Source: Gammaproteobacteria bacterium (GTDB taxonomy: Bacteria; Pseudomonadota; Gammaproteobacteria; Burkholderiales; Burkholderiaceae_C). Taken from it: a stretch of DNA of 64,000 nucleotides. The translations under genes were made by a program, and so were the position numbers. Within the stretch, counting starts at the first letter, position 1. The number at the start of each line of letters is the position of its first letter. The notes beneath the pieces are model-generated. The model did not search any database. It saw only the letters and a program-made list of their open reading frames with translations, and had not been told where the DNA came from. This document shows, piece by piece, positions 48,070-56,861 of this stretch. Location: assembly GCA_018828125.1 (NCBI GenBank), contig JAHJWB010000015.1:1-64000 (forward strand), given 5' to 3'.

Positions 48070-48681
48070 CTAGCGCTGCATCAGCGCCAGCTTTCCCCCG
48101 AGTGCTACGAACGCTGCGGCAAAGCTGCGCCGCATCCACAGCAGCACGCTGGGGCGCCGCAGCACCTGGTCGCGAAACCGTGCTGCAAAGACACCGTAGC
48201 CCGCGAACACCACCAGCGTCATGGCCATGAACACCAGTGACAGCTGCGCCATGCGCTCTGCCGGCTGCGCCTCGCCCGGTGCGATGAACTGCGGCAGGAA
48301 CGTCAGGAAGAACAGCGACAGCTTGGGGTTGAGCAGGTTGACGAGCATCGCCTCGGCGATGCGCCCACCGTTGGAGCGCGCGCGCGCGTCGGCGCGAACC
48401 TCCAATGCGGCGGGCGAGCGCCAAGTGGCCCAGCCCATGTACAGCAGGTAGGCCACCCCCGCGTAGCGCAGCACCTCGAAGGAGGTGGCGCTGGCATGGA
48501 GCAGCGCGGCCAGGCCGGTGACTGCGGCTAGCAGGTGCGGCACGATGCCCAGCGTGCAGCCCAGGGCCGTGACGGCCGCAGCCCGCGCGCCGCCGGACAG
48601 CCCGGCCGCCACGGTCAGCAGGGCGCCCGGCCCGGGCGAGATGACGACGACGAGGGAGGTGATGAGGAATACGATGCCCAT
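48070..48681 (-). CDS. LysE/RhtB-family amino acid exporter
   Basis: 203 aa from ATG 48681. Six predicted membrane segments and the family start FLITSLVVVISPGPGALLTV, then YLLYMGWATWRSP and EAMLVNLLNPKLSLFFLTFL, are clear. These proteins export basic, hydrophobic or hydroxy amino acids or their lactones. A longer frame to 49152 overlaps the AraC-type gene and is not real. The adjacent upstream gene encodes an AraC-type regulator, the usual partner. Confidence 0.88.
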   Translation of the reverse strand: MGIVFLITSLVVVISPGPGALLTVAAGLSGGARAAAVTALGCTLGIVPHLLAAVTGLAALLHASATSFEVLRYAGVAYLLYMGWATWRSPAALEVRADARARSNGGRIAEAMLVNLLNPKLSLFFLTFLPQFIAPGEAQPAERMAQLSLVFMAMTLVVFAGYGVFAARFRDQVLRRPSVLLWMRRSFAAAFVALGGKLALMQR

Positions 48682-48779
48682 GGAGCTTTCGAGCCGCGCG
48701 GTGGCGGCGTGCAGTGGAGTGGAGAGGTCCACAGCATCGCCGCACGCGCGATCCCGCGTCTTGAACAAAATTGCAGCCC

Positions 48780-49589
48780 TCAGCGGTGGGCGCGCAGGTA
48801 GTCGTGGGGCGTGGTGCCGAAGGTGCGCGCGAACAGGCGCGTCAGGTGGCTCTGGTCGGCAAAGCCGCTGGCGGCGGCCACCTCGGCCAGGGGCGTGCCG
48901 GCGCACATGAGTCGCCGCGCGTGGTGCAGTCGGCGCTGCACCAGGTAGGCGTGCGGTGTGAGTCCCGTGGCCTGTGCGAACTGCCGCACCAGCTGGTAGC
49001 GGCTCAGCCCGGCTTCGCGGGCCAGCTCGGCAAGGCTCCAGGCCATGGTCGGGTCGTCGTCCACCATGGCGCGGGCGTTGGCAACGGACGCGGCGATGTG
49101 TCTGCCGATGCCTGCCGGGCGCAGCAGGCCCGCCAGGATCTGGAGCAGGCATTCCTCGACCTGCAGCGGCGAGGTCGCGTGGCGAGGGTACCGTGTGGCG
49201 GCTGCGAACAACGCACGGACCTGCGCGGCAAGCCGCGCATCGCGCAGGTTGGGCGCGTGGAATTCGAAGCCTGCGCCGTGCGTGCTGGGGCGCACCTCAG
49301 CCGCCAGACCGGCCACCAACGCGGGCTCCAGGTACAGCATGCGCCAGGCCCGTCCGCCGTCACCCAGCGGTTTGCCGTCGTGGACCTCGCCAGGGTTGAC
49401 GGTGATGGTGTCGCCGGGGAGTGACTCCACCGTGCCCCGGCCGCTGAACGACTTCTGCGCTCCCCGGTCGATCACGCCCAGACCGAACTGCAGGTGCATG
49501 TGTCTGCTGAAGGCGAAGTGCGAGTCTGCCTGCATCGCGTCGATGCCAGGCAGTGAGGTGGGCAGAAACTGGAAGGGTTTTGGCGGCAT
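48780..49589 (-). CDS. AraC-family transcriptional regulator
   Basis: 269 aa. An N-terminal cupin-like sensor (QFGLGVIDRGAQKSFSGRG, SLPGDTITVNPGEVHDG) is followed by the C-terminal double helix-turn-helix. LAREAGLSRYQLVRQFAQAT and VAAASGFADQSHLTRLFART are the two recognition regions. It is probably the activator of the LysE-type exporter 98 bp downstream on the same strand. Confidence 0.88.
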   Translation of the reverse strand: MPPKPFQFLPTSLPGIDAMQADSHFAFSRHMHLQFGLGVIDRGAQKSFSGRGTVESLPGDTITVNPGEVHDGKPLGDGGRAWRMLYLEPALVAGLAAEVRPSTHGAGFEFHAPNLRDARLAAQVRALFAAATRYPRHATSPLQVEECLLQILAGLLRPAGIGRHIAASVANARAMVDDDPTMAWSLAELAREAGLSRYQLVRQFAQATGLTPHAYLVQRRLHHARRLMCAGTPLAEVAAASGFADQSHLTRLFARTFGTTPHDYLRAHR

Positions 49590-49676
49590 GCGCAGCGACC
49601 GTCAGCGGTTCAGGGCCATGATAAGCTGGTCCGATTGCCTTGTTTTTTCACTCAGTTTCATACGCGGAGACTCACC

Positions 49677-50816
49677 ATGCCCGGCCTTTTGCCCGATATC
49701 GACCCCGATGGTCTGCTCGAATTCTCGGTGGTCTACACCGACCGCGCGCTCAATCACATGTCCAAGCGCTTTACGGGCGTGATGCAGGGCATTCTGGCGA
49801 CGCTGAAAGAGGTCTACCACGCCCATACTGCCGTGCTGGTGCCCGGCAGCGGTACGTTCGGGATGGAGGCCGTGGCGCGCCAGTTTGCCAACAAGCAGAA
49901 GGTGCTCATCGTGCGCAACGGCTGGTTCAGCTACCGCTGGAGCCAGATCTTCGATGCCGACACTGGCCTGGGCGGTGGTGCAGTGGTGTGCAAGGCGCGT
50001 CGCCAGGGAGATGGCCCGCAGGCGCCCTGGGCACCGTGCCCTGCGGAAGAAGTCGCGGCCACCATCCGCGCCGAGAAACCCAAGGTGGTGTTCGCCCCCC
50101 ATGTAGAAACGGCCAGCGGCATCATCCTCTCGGACGACTACATCCGCACGCTGACAGCGGCCGCCCATGAGGTGGGCGCGCTGTTCGTGCTCGACTGCAT
50201 TGCCTCGGGCGCCATGTGGGTGGACATGCAGGCCACGGGCGTGGATGTGCTCATCAGCGCCCCGCAAAAGGGCTGGAGCGGATCGCCCTGCTGCGCCATG
50301 GTGATGCTGAGCGAACGCGCGCGCCAGGCCATCGAGGGCACGACTAGCAGCAGCTTCTCGTGCGACCTCAAGAAGTGGATGCAGATCGCCGAGGGCTACG
50401 AAAAGGGACAGCACGCCTATCACACCACCATGCCCACGGATGCGCTGGTGCGCCTGTCGGAGGTGATGGCCGAGACGCGTGAATATGGATTTGCCAAGGT
50501 GCGCGAGGAACAGATCGAACTGGGCGCCAAGGTGCGCGCACTGCTCGAATCGCGCGGCTTCCCCAGCGTTGCCGCCGAGGGCTGGAAGGCGCCTGGCGTG
50601 GTGGTGAGCTACACCACCGACCCGGGTATTCAGAACGGCAAGAAGTTCCTGGAAGTCGGCTTGCAGACCGCTGCGGGCGTGCCGTTGCAGTGCGACGAAG
50701 GGTCTGAGTTCAAGACCTTCCGCATCGGGCTTTTTGGCCTTGAGAAATGGCACAACGTGGACCGGAGCGTGGGCCATCTGTCGAAGGCGCTGGACCAGAT
50801 TGCGACAGCGGCCTGA
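49677..50816 (+). CDS. Class V aminotransferase (alanine/serine-glyoxylate type)
   Basis: 379 aa from ATG 49677. PLP lysine K198 sits in ISAPQKGWSGSPCCAMVML. GSGTFGMEAVARQFANKQKV, VFAPHVETASGIILSDDYI and LFVLDCIASGAMWVDM match the fold. The product probably moves the amino group of alanine, serine or aspartate to glyoxylate or pyruvate. With glcD encoded nearby, glyoxylate is a plausible acceptor, but this is not proven. A DUF445 gene follows after 33 bp. Confidence 0.85.
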   Translation: MPGLLPDIDPDGLLEFSVVYTDRALNHMSKRFTGVMQGILATLKEVYHAHTAVLVPGSGTFGMEAVARQFANKQKVLIVRNGWFSYRWSQIFDADTGLGGGAVVCKARRQGDGPQAPWAPCPAEEVAATIRAEKPKVVFAPHVETASGIILSDDYIRTLTAAAHEVGALFVLDCIASGAMWVDMQATGVDVLISAPQKGWSGSPCCAMVMLSERARQAIEGTTSSSFSCDLKKWMQIAEGYEKGQHAYHTTMPTDALVRLSEVMAETREYGFAKVREEQIELGAKVRALLESRGFPSVAAEGWKAPGVVVSYTTDPGIQNGKKFLEVGLQTAAGVPLQCDEGSEFKTFRIGLFGLEKWHNVDRSVGHLSKALDQIATAA

Positions 50817-50849
50817 CCGGTTGCACACCAGGGCAGTGGGCTGGCCCGG

Positions 50850-52145
50850 ATGAAGCCAGAGGCTGAAAGCGCAACCCTCGCCCTGCGCCGTGCCAAACGG
50901 CAGGCGCTGGGGCTGCTGTTGCTGGTGACGGCCGTGTTCATTGCCACCAGCGTGGTGGAGCGCGGCCTGTGGCTCAACGCTGTGAAAGCCATGGCCGAGG
51001 CCGCCATGGTGGGCGCGCTGGCAGACTGGTTTGCGGTGGTGGCGCTGTTCCGCCGGCCACTCGGCTTGCCCATTCCTCACACGGCGGTCGTCGCGCGCAA
51101 CCAGGCGCGCATCGGCCGCAATCTCGCTACCTTTGTGCGCGACAAATTCCTCGATGTGCCATCGCTCGTGTCGCTGATCCGCAGGCACGACCCTGCCGAA
51201 CGGCTGGCGCAGTGGCTCACTGCGCCCGGCAACGCAGCCCTTTTGGGCCACCAAGCCAAACGGCTGGCGTTGGCTGCGCTGGAGGCGGTGCAGGACGCGC
51301 AGATGGAGCGTTTCATCCACAAGGCAGCGCGCTCCTTGATTGGGCAAGTGGATATGTCGCGCGCCTTGGCGACGGTGCTTGATACGCTGACCCACAACGG
51401 CCGCCATCAGGCGCTGTTGGACGATGTGCTGGGCAAACTCATTGAGCTGCTGCAGAACGAGCAGACCCGCGCCTGGGTGGCGCAGACCCTCGTGGCCTGG
51501 CTCAAGAAGGACCACCCGCGCACCGCGAAGCTGTTACCCAGCGACTGGCTGGGCGACAAGGGCTCCAGCCTGCTGGCCCGTGCGCTGGAAAGCCTGATGG
51601 CCGATGTGGCGGCCAACCCCCAACACACCTTGCGTGCGCAGTTTGATGTGGCCGTGCAGCGCTTTGTCGAGCGCCTGCGCCGCGACCCCGAATGGGCGCG
51701 CAAGGGTGATGAGATCCGCACCTGGCTGCAGACCGACGCTACCGTGGGCGGCTATGTGCAGGCGTTGTGGCTGGACATGCGCGGGGCGCTGCAGCGTGAC
51801 CTGGACGATGCCGATTCGGTGCTGGCGCGGCAAGTGGGCAAACTGGGTGTGTGGCTGGGGGAGTCGCTGGCAAGCGACGTGGCGCTCCGTCAGTCGTTCA
51901 ATGCCCGGCTGGAGCGGTGGGTGGAGGGGTTGGCGCCGGATGTGGCGGCGTTCATTGCGCAGCACATTGAGGATACGGTGCGGCGGTGGGATGCCGAGGA
52001 GATGACGCGGTTGATCGAGCTGAACATCGGCAAGGACCTGCAGTACATCCGTATCAATGGCACTGTGGTGGGCGGGCTCATCGGGCTGTTGCTGTTCGGC
52101 GTGTCGCACGTGGGGGCCATGGGGCGGGCTTTGTGGGGCGTCTGA
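50850..52145 (+). CDS. DUF445 (YjiN-like) membrane protein
   Basis: 431 aa. Two membrane segments bracket a long helical region: LGLLLLVTAVFIATSVVE (about 19-36) with AMVGALADWFAVVALFRRPL, and at the C-terminus YIRINGTVVGGLIGLLLFGV. These blocks and GRNLATFVRDKFLDVPSLV are typical of DUF445. The function is unknown; it is an inner membrane protein. Confidence 0.85.
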   Translation: MKPEAESATLALRRAKRQALGLLLLVTAVFIATSVVERGLWLNAVKAMAEAAMVGALADWFAVVALFRRPLGLPIPHTAVVARNQARIGRNLATFVRDKFLDVPSLVSLIRRHDPAERLAQWLTAPGNAALLGHQAKRLALAALEAVQDAQMERFIHKAARSLIGQVDMSRALATVLDTLTHNGRHQALLDDVLGKLIELLQNEQTRAWVAQTLVAWLKKDHPRTAKLLPSDWLGDKGSSLLARALESLMADVAANPQHTLRAQFDVAVQRFVERLRRDPEWARKGDEIRTWLQTDATVGGYVQALWLDMRGALQRDLDDADSVLARQVGKLGVWLGESLASDVALRQSFNARLERWVEGLAPDVAAFIAQHIEDTVRRWDAEEMTRLIELNIGKDLQYIRINGTVVGGLIGLLLFGVSHVGAMGRALWGV

Positions 52146-52195
52146 GGGCTGCTTTGCGCAGCGCGGAACGCGAGGGGATGCCCCCGCCACACCCC

Positions 52196-52921
52196 TCACA
52201 ACAAACGGAACACCAGCGGCATCAGCACCGCCGCCAACACCACCTGCAGCCCCAGCGCCAGCCCTGCATACGCCCCAGCCTCGGCGTGCACCTGCAGCGC
52301 ATGCGCCGCGCCGATGCCGTGCGACGCAGTGCCCAGCGCAAAGCCTCGCAGCGCCATGCCTTGCGCGTCGGTAGGCAGGCGCATCAAGCCAAACAACCAG
52401 CGCGCAGACAGCGCCCCCACCATGCCCGTCAGCGCCGCGAACACGGCGGCCAGGGCGGGCACGCCGCCGATCTGTGCGGCGATACCCATGGCGACCGGGG
52501 CGGTGACGGATTTGGGGGCCAGCGACATCAGCACATCACCCGGCAGGCCCAGTGCCCAGCCCATGCCTACAGCGCTGGCGGCCGCCGCGCTGCCACCCGC
52601 CAGCGAGGCCACCACCAGCCGGCCCCAACGCGAGCGCAAGGCCGCGCGGCGCTGCCACAGGGGCCAGCCCAGCGCCACTACTGCAGGGCCCAGCAAGAAG
52701 TGGATGAACTGCGCGCCCGCAAAGTACGTGGGATAAGCCGTGCCGGTGGCCAGCATGACCGTGGCCAGAATGGCCACCGACAGCATTACCGGGTTGGCCC
52801 AGGGCGCGTGCCCCGAGCGCACCGACAGTGCCTGCGCCAGCACATACACCGCCAGTGTGGCCGTCAGCCCGAACAGTGGGGCCGATGCCAGGTACACCCA
52901 CAGCTCAACGAAGTTCGCCAT
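52196..52921 (-). CDS. lrgB: LrgB/CidB-family membrane protein
   Basis: 241 aa with six or seven membrane segments. LGPAVVALGWPLWQRR, LAPKSVTAPVAMGIAAQIGG and FALGTASHGIGAAHALQV are LrgB signatures. It overlaps lrgA by 17 bases. LrgAB-type proteins were named antiholins, but bacterial and plant homologues transport pyruvate or glycolate. The link with glcD upstream favours transport of a short hydroxyacid (inference). Confidence 0.9.
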   Translation of the reverse strand: MANFVELWVYLASAPLFGLTATLAVYVLAQALSVRSGHAPWANPVMLSVAILATVMLATGTAYPTYFAGAQFIHFLLGPAVVALGWPLWQRRAALRSRWGRLVVASLAGGSAAAASAVGMGWALGLPGDVLMSLAPKSVTAPVAMGIAAQIGGVPALAAVFAALTGMVGALSARWLFGLMRLPTDAQGMALRGFALGTASHGIGAAHALQVHAEAGAYAGLALGLQVVLAAVLMPLVFRLL

Positions 52922-53264
52922 GGTTCTCCTGGGGCTGCAAAAGACGCAGCACCAGCGCCGTCACGGCCATACCGACCCAGGTGGACAGCACAATCACCGC
53001 CACCAGCTGCAGGCCATAGGTGCTCAGCAGCGCCAGATGGGTCATCACCCCCACGCCCACCGGCACAAACAGCAGCGACAGGTGCTGGAGCAAGAAGCCC
53101 GCCGCCGGGGCTACGGCATCCCGCACGGGCTGCCAACGCAAGGCCAGCAAGAGCAGCACCATGCCGACCACCGGCCCTGGGACCGGGAGCTTCAGAAAGT
53201 GAGACAGCGCCTCGCCCCCCGACTGCATGAGCAGAAGAAAGGCCAGCCCTTGCAGCGCCTTCAT
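52905..53264 (-). CDS. lrgA: LrgA/CidA-family membrane protein
   Basis: 119 aa from ATG 53264; the longer frame to 53339 extends into glcD. Four membrane segments are predicted. FLLLMQSGGEALSHFLKLPV, PGPVVGMVLLLLALRW and LLFVPVGVGVMTHLALLSTY are the family blocks. It starts 5 bases after the glcD stop and is probably co-transcribed with glcD and lrgB. Confidence 0.9.
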   Translation of the reverse strand: MKALQGLAFLLLMQSGGEALSHFLKLPVPGPVVGMVLLLLALRWQPVRDAVAPAAGFLLQHLSLLFVPVGVGVMTHLALLSTYGLQLVAVIVLSTWVGMAVTALVLRLLQPQENHGELR

Positions 53265-53269
53265 GGCGA

Positions 53270-54769
53270 TCAGAAACGCGGCAGGTCGGGGTGCTTGATC
53301 TGCCCCCCACGCACCAACATCTTCCCGTAATCCGCGCACCGGTTCAGCGTGGGGATCACCTTGCCGGGGTTCAGCAACCCTGCCGGATCAAACGCGTGCT
53401 TGAGCCCGAACATCTGCGCGTTCTCCGCCGCAGAGAACTGCACGCACATGCTGTTGAGCTTTTCCACGCCCACGCCATGCTCACCCGTCACCGTGCCGCC
53501 CATGGCGACGCTGGTCTCCAGGATGTCGGCGCCAAACAGCTCGCAGCGGTGCAGTTGGTCGGCATCGTTCGCATCGAACAGGATCAGCGGGTGCAGGTTG
53601 CCGTCGCCCGCGTGGAACACGTTGGCGCAGCGCAGCTGGTATTTCTTTTCCATCTCCTGGATGGCGAGCAGGATGTCCGCCAGGCGCTTGCGCGGGATGG
53701 TCGAGTCCATGCACATGTAGTCGGGGCTGATGCGGCCGCTGGCGGGGAAGGCGTTCTTGCGACCGCTCCAGAAGCGCAGGCGCTCGGCTTCGTCGCGGCT
53801 CACGCTGATGGCTGTGGCGCCCGCAGCGCGCAGCACCTCGCTCATGCGGCCGATTTCTTCTTCCACCTCTTCGGGGGGGCCGTCGCTTTCACACAGCAGG
53901 ATGGCTTCGGCGGTGAGGTCGTAGCCTGCGTGCACAAAGTCTTCCACGGCGGCGGTCATGGGCTTGTCCATCATCTCCAGGCCTGCGGGGATGATGCCGG
54001 CGGCGATGACGGCGGCCACCGCGTCGCCCGCTTTGCGCACGTCGTCAAAGCTGGCCATGATGCAGCGCGCGAGCTGGGGCTTGGGGATGAGCTTGACGGT
54101 GACCTCGGTGGTCACGGCCAGCATGCCCTCGCTGCCGATCACGGCGGCCAGCAGGTCGTAGCCAGGGGCGTCGAGTGCCTCGCTGCCGAATTCGACGGGC
54201 TCGCCTTCCACCGTGAAGCCCTTTACCTTGAGCACGTTGTGCACGGTGAGGCCGTATTTGAGGCAGTGCACGCCGCCCGAGTTCTCGGCCACGTTGCCGC
54301 CGATGGTGCAGGCGATCTGGCTGCTGGGGTCGGGGGCGTAATACAGGTTGTAGGGCGCTGCCGCCTCGCTGATGGCCAGGTTGCGCACGCCACACTGCAC
54401 CACGGCCGTGCGGCTTTCGGGGTTGATGTCGAGGATGCGGTTGAATTTTGCCAGCGACATCGTCACGCCCAGGGCGTGCGGCATGGCGCCGCCCGACAGG
54501 CCTGTGCCCGCACCGCGCGCCACCACGGGCACCTGCAGCTGGTGGCACACGCGCAACACGGCCTGCACTTCGTCGTAGGTCTCGGGCAGGCACACCACCA
54601 GCGGGCGCTGGCGGTAGGCGGTGAGGCCGTCGCATTCGTAGGGCGTGGTGTCCTCGTTGTGCCAGAGCAGGGCGTGTGCGGGCAGCACGCGGCCCAGGGC
54701 CTGGACAACCTCGGCCTGGCGCGCGGCGCGTTCGGACAGGGCTACGGTGGGGTCGGCGGCAGTGTTCAT
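53270..54769 (-). CDS. glcD: FAD-linked oxidase, glycolate/D-lactate dehydrogenase type
   Basis: 499 aa from ATG 54769. The FAD_binding_4 domain has PVVARGAGTGLSGGAMPH, TIGGNVAENSGGVHCLKYG and VIGSEGMLAVTTEVT. The C-terminal substrate domain has NVFHAGDGNLHPLILFD and GTVTGEHGVGVEKL. This is GlcD/D-lactate dehydrogenase, the catalytic subunit oxidising glycolate to glyoxylate. No glcE or glcF is adjacent, so it may be a stand-alone D-lactate or hydroxyglutarate type. Confidence 0.9.
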   Translation of the reverse strand: MNTAADPTVALSERAARQAEVVQALGRVLPAHALLWHNEDTTPYECDGLTAYRQRPLVVCLPETYDEVQAVLRVCHQLQVPVVARGAGTGLSGGAMPHALGVTMSLAKFNRILDINPESRTAVVQCGVRNLAISEAAAPYNLYYAPDPSSQIACTIGGNVAENSGGVHCLKYGLTVHNVLKVKGFTVEGEPVEFGSEALDAPGYDLLAAVIGSEGMLAVTTEVTVKLIPKPQLARCIMASFDDVRKAGDAVAAVIAAGIIPAGLEMMDKPMTAAVEDFVHAGYDLTAEAILLCESDGPPEEVEEEIGRMSEVLRAAGATAISVSRDEAERLRFWSGRKNAFPASGRISPDYMCMDSTIPRKRLADILLAIQEMEKKYQLRCANVFHAGDGNLHPLILFDANDADQLHRCELFGADILETSVAMGGTVTGEHGVGVEKLNSMCVQFSAAENAQMFGLKHAFDPAGLLNPGKVIPTLNRCADYGKMLVRGGQIKHPDLPRF

Positions 54770-54850
54770 GGCTGTCACTGTAGGGGATGGCTCGGCGCCC
54801 GGGCTTGAGCTTTTCTTCAGGGGATTGTGAAAAACACCGGATTGCTCACC

Positions 54851-54903
54851 AATTGATAGCTGCTGGCGCCTTTTGGGCAAGCGCTGGAGGCAAATTTGCC
54901 TGA
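54851..54903 (+). repeat. Dispersed palindromic element, intergenic copy
   Basis: AATTGATAGCTGCTGGCGCC, then TTTTGGGCAAGCGCTGGAGG and CAAATTTGC. It lies between glcD and the LysR gene, followed by the GC-rich repeat at 54953-55015. Confidence 0.7.
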
Positions 54904-54952
54904 ACCTGATGGAGGCGGGCGCGGCTCGGGCGAGGGCAGCCGAGCAAGGGCT

Positions 54953-55015
54953 GCATCCCCCTTCCCGGCGCAGCGGAGAGAAGGGGGAAGGCGCTCAAGG
55001 CGACTCAGAGGGATA
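54953..55015. repeat. GC-rich dispersed repeat, second copy
   Basis: Related to 39714-39775: CCCCCTTCCCGGCGCAGCGG, then AGAGAAGGGGGAAGG and CGCTCAAGGCGACTC. Copies with partial palindromes suggest a REP-like family. Confidence 0.5.
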
Positions 55016-55021
55016 CCTCTA

Positions 55022-55927
55022 CTACGCCATGGTTTTGCGCAGCCATTCGGCAAACGCCGCGCATTCCCACCGGTCCATGGTGCCCGTGCGCCAGCACAGG
55101 TAGTGCGCGTGGGGGCTGGCGGTGTCGGTGTCAAACAGGCGCACCAGCGTGCCGTTCTCCAGCCAGGGCGCGCCCAGCTTCAGGCGCACCAGCGCCACGC
55201 CCATGCCAGCAGCGGCGCCGTCGCACATCAGGCCGATGTCGTTGAACTGCGAGCCCTCGCTGGGTTCGGCCCAGTCGAGGCCCGTGGCGGCAAACCATGT
55301 GCGCCAAGGCTCCAGCGGGCTGCGCAGCAGGGGCACGCCTTCGAGGTCCTCAGGGCGGTCAAAGGGGCCGTGTTCGCGCACAAACGCGGGCGAGGCCAGG
55401 GGCGTGACCACGTCGCGGGCTAGCTCCACGTGCTCCACGTCGGCATAGTGGCCGGGGCCGAAGCGCACCATCAGGTCGGCGTCTTCGGCCACCACGTCCA
55501 GCAGCGGGATGGACACCTGCAGCGCCAGGTCGATCTCGGGATACGCCTCGGTGAATTGGCGAAGGCGTGGAATGAGGATGGTGCGCGCAAACGTGGGCGT
55601 CACGGCCAGCTTGAGCCGCCGGCGCCCGGGCGCTGCCGCCTGGCCGGGGAACCGCTGCAGCGCGCCCAGGCCTTCGCGCACATGGGCCAGGTAGGCGCTG
55701 CCCTCGGTGGTCAGAGAAAAGTCGGCCCTGCCAAACAGCCGTACCCCCAGGATCTGCTCCAACTGCTTGACGCGGTGGCTCACGGCGCTGGGCGTCACGC
55801 ACAGCTCGTCGGCCGTCTGCGTCACGCTGCGCAGGCGGGCGAGGGCCTCGAACGTCAGCAGGCACTGGATGGGCGGAATGCGCCGTGCGGCGCTGCTGAG
55901 GAAAGAGGACGGAGATGCCGTGACCAT
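55022..55927 (-). CDS. LysR-family regulator, GcvA-like
   Basis: 301 aa. Winged helix-turn-helix at about 19-78: IQCLLTFEALARLRSVTQTA, then DELCVTPSAVSHRVKQLEQI. The effector domain has KLAVTPTFARTILIPRLRQF. The GcvA-like subgroup has the typical LGVRLFGRADFSLTTEG block after the HTH. Targets are unknown; candidates are the flanking glcD-lrgAB run and purU. Confidence 0.88.
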   Translation of the reverse strand: MVTASPSSFLSSAARRIPPIQCLLTFEALARLRSVTQTADELCVTPSAVSHRVKQLEQILGVRLFGRADFSLTTEGSAYLAHVREGLGALQRFPGQAAAPGRRRLKLAVTPTFARTILIPRLRQFTEAYPEIDLALQVSIPLLDVVAEDADLMVRFGPGHYADVEHVELARDVVTPLASPAFVREHGPFDRPEDLEGVPLLRSPLEPWRTWFAATGLDWAEPSEGSQFNDIGLMCDGAAAGMGVALVRLKLGAPWLENGTLVRLFDTDTASPHAHYLCWRTGTMDRWECAAFAEWLRKTMA

Positions 55928-55939
55928 GGGAACGCTGGA

Positions 55940-56788
55940 CTAGCGGAAGATGACCGTCTTGTGACCGTTCAGGATCACGCGGTGCTCGCTGTGCCACTTC
56001 ACGGCGCGGGCCAGCACCTGGCTTTCGGTGTCGCGGCCACGGGCGGTGAGGTCTTCCACCGTGTCAGTGTGGTCCGCGCGGGCCACGTCCTGTTCGATGA
56101 TCGGGCCTTCGTCCAGGTCGGCCGTCACGTAGTGGGCCGTGGCGCCGATCAGCTTCACGCCCCGGTCATGCGCCTGGTAGTAAGGCTTGGCGCCCTTGAA
56201 GCTGGGCAGGAAGCTGTGGTGGATGTTGATCGCCCGACCGGCCAACTTTTGACATAGGTCAAGAGAAAGTATCTGCATGTAACGTGCCAGTACCACCAAC
56301 TCCGCGCCTTCGCCCTCGATAATCTCAAACTGTTTGGCTTCGGCCTGGGCTTTCGTGGCGCCCGTCATCGGGATGTGATGGAACGGCACGTTGTAGCTGG
56401 CCGCCAGCTGGTAGAAGTCGCGGTGGTTGCTGATGATGGCGCGGATGTCGATGGGCAGCAGGCCACTCTTCCAGCGGAACAGCAGGTCGTTGAGGCAATG
56501 GCCTTCCTTGCTGACCATGAGCACGGTTTTCATGGGGGCTGCCGTGGCGTGCACGCTCCAATGCATGTTGTAGGGCTCGGCAAAGCTGGTCAGGCGCGCT
56601 TTGAGGGTGGGGTGGTCGTGCTGGTCGCAGGCAAACTGCACCCGCATGAAGAACAGGCCCGTGGCGTGGTCGTTGTACTGCGCGGCTTCTTCGATGTTGC
56701 CGCCGTGCTCCAGCAAGAAGCCCGAGACGGCGTGCACCAGCCCCAGGCGGTCGGGGCAGGACAGGGTAAGGATATAGGCGTTGGTCAT
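55940..56788 (-). CDS. purU: Formyltetrahydrofolate deformylase PurU
   Basis: 282 aa from ATG 56788. An N-terminal ACT domain (LTLSCPDRLGLVHAVSGFLL) precedes the formyltransferase-like hydrolase with VLMVSKEGHCLNDLLFRWKS, INIHHSFLPSFKGAKPYYQA and GATAHYVTADLDEGPIIEQD. PurU releases formate from 10-formyl-THF to balance one-carbon pools and supply PurT. Divergent from the GGDEF-EAL gene (73 bp gap). Confidence 0.94.
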   Translation of the reverse strand: MTNAYILTLSCPDRLGLVHAVSGFLLEHGGNIEEAAQYNDHATGLFFMRVQFACDQHDHPTLKARLTSFAEPYNMHWSVHATAAPMKTVLMVSKEGHCLNDLLFRWKSGLLPIDIRAIISNHRDFYQLAASYNVPFHHIPMTGATKAQAEAKQFEIIEGEGAELVVLARYMQILSLDLCQKLAGRAINIHHSFLPSFKGAKPYYQAHDRGVKLIGATAHYVTADLDEGPIIEQDVARADHTDTVEDLTARGRDTESQVLARAVKWHSEHRVILNGHKTVIFR

Positions 56789-56861
56789 AGCTGTGCAATT
56801 GTCGCAGCAAGGGCCATGGACCGTGAAACCGTGGAAATCAACAAGGAGCGCAAGAAGCGCA

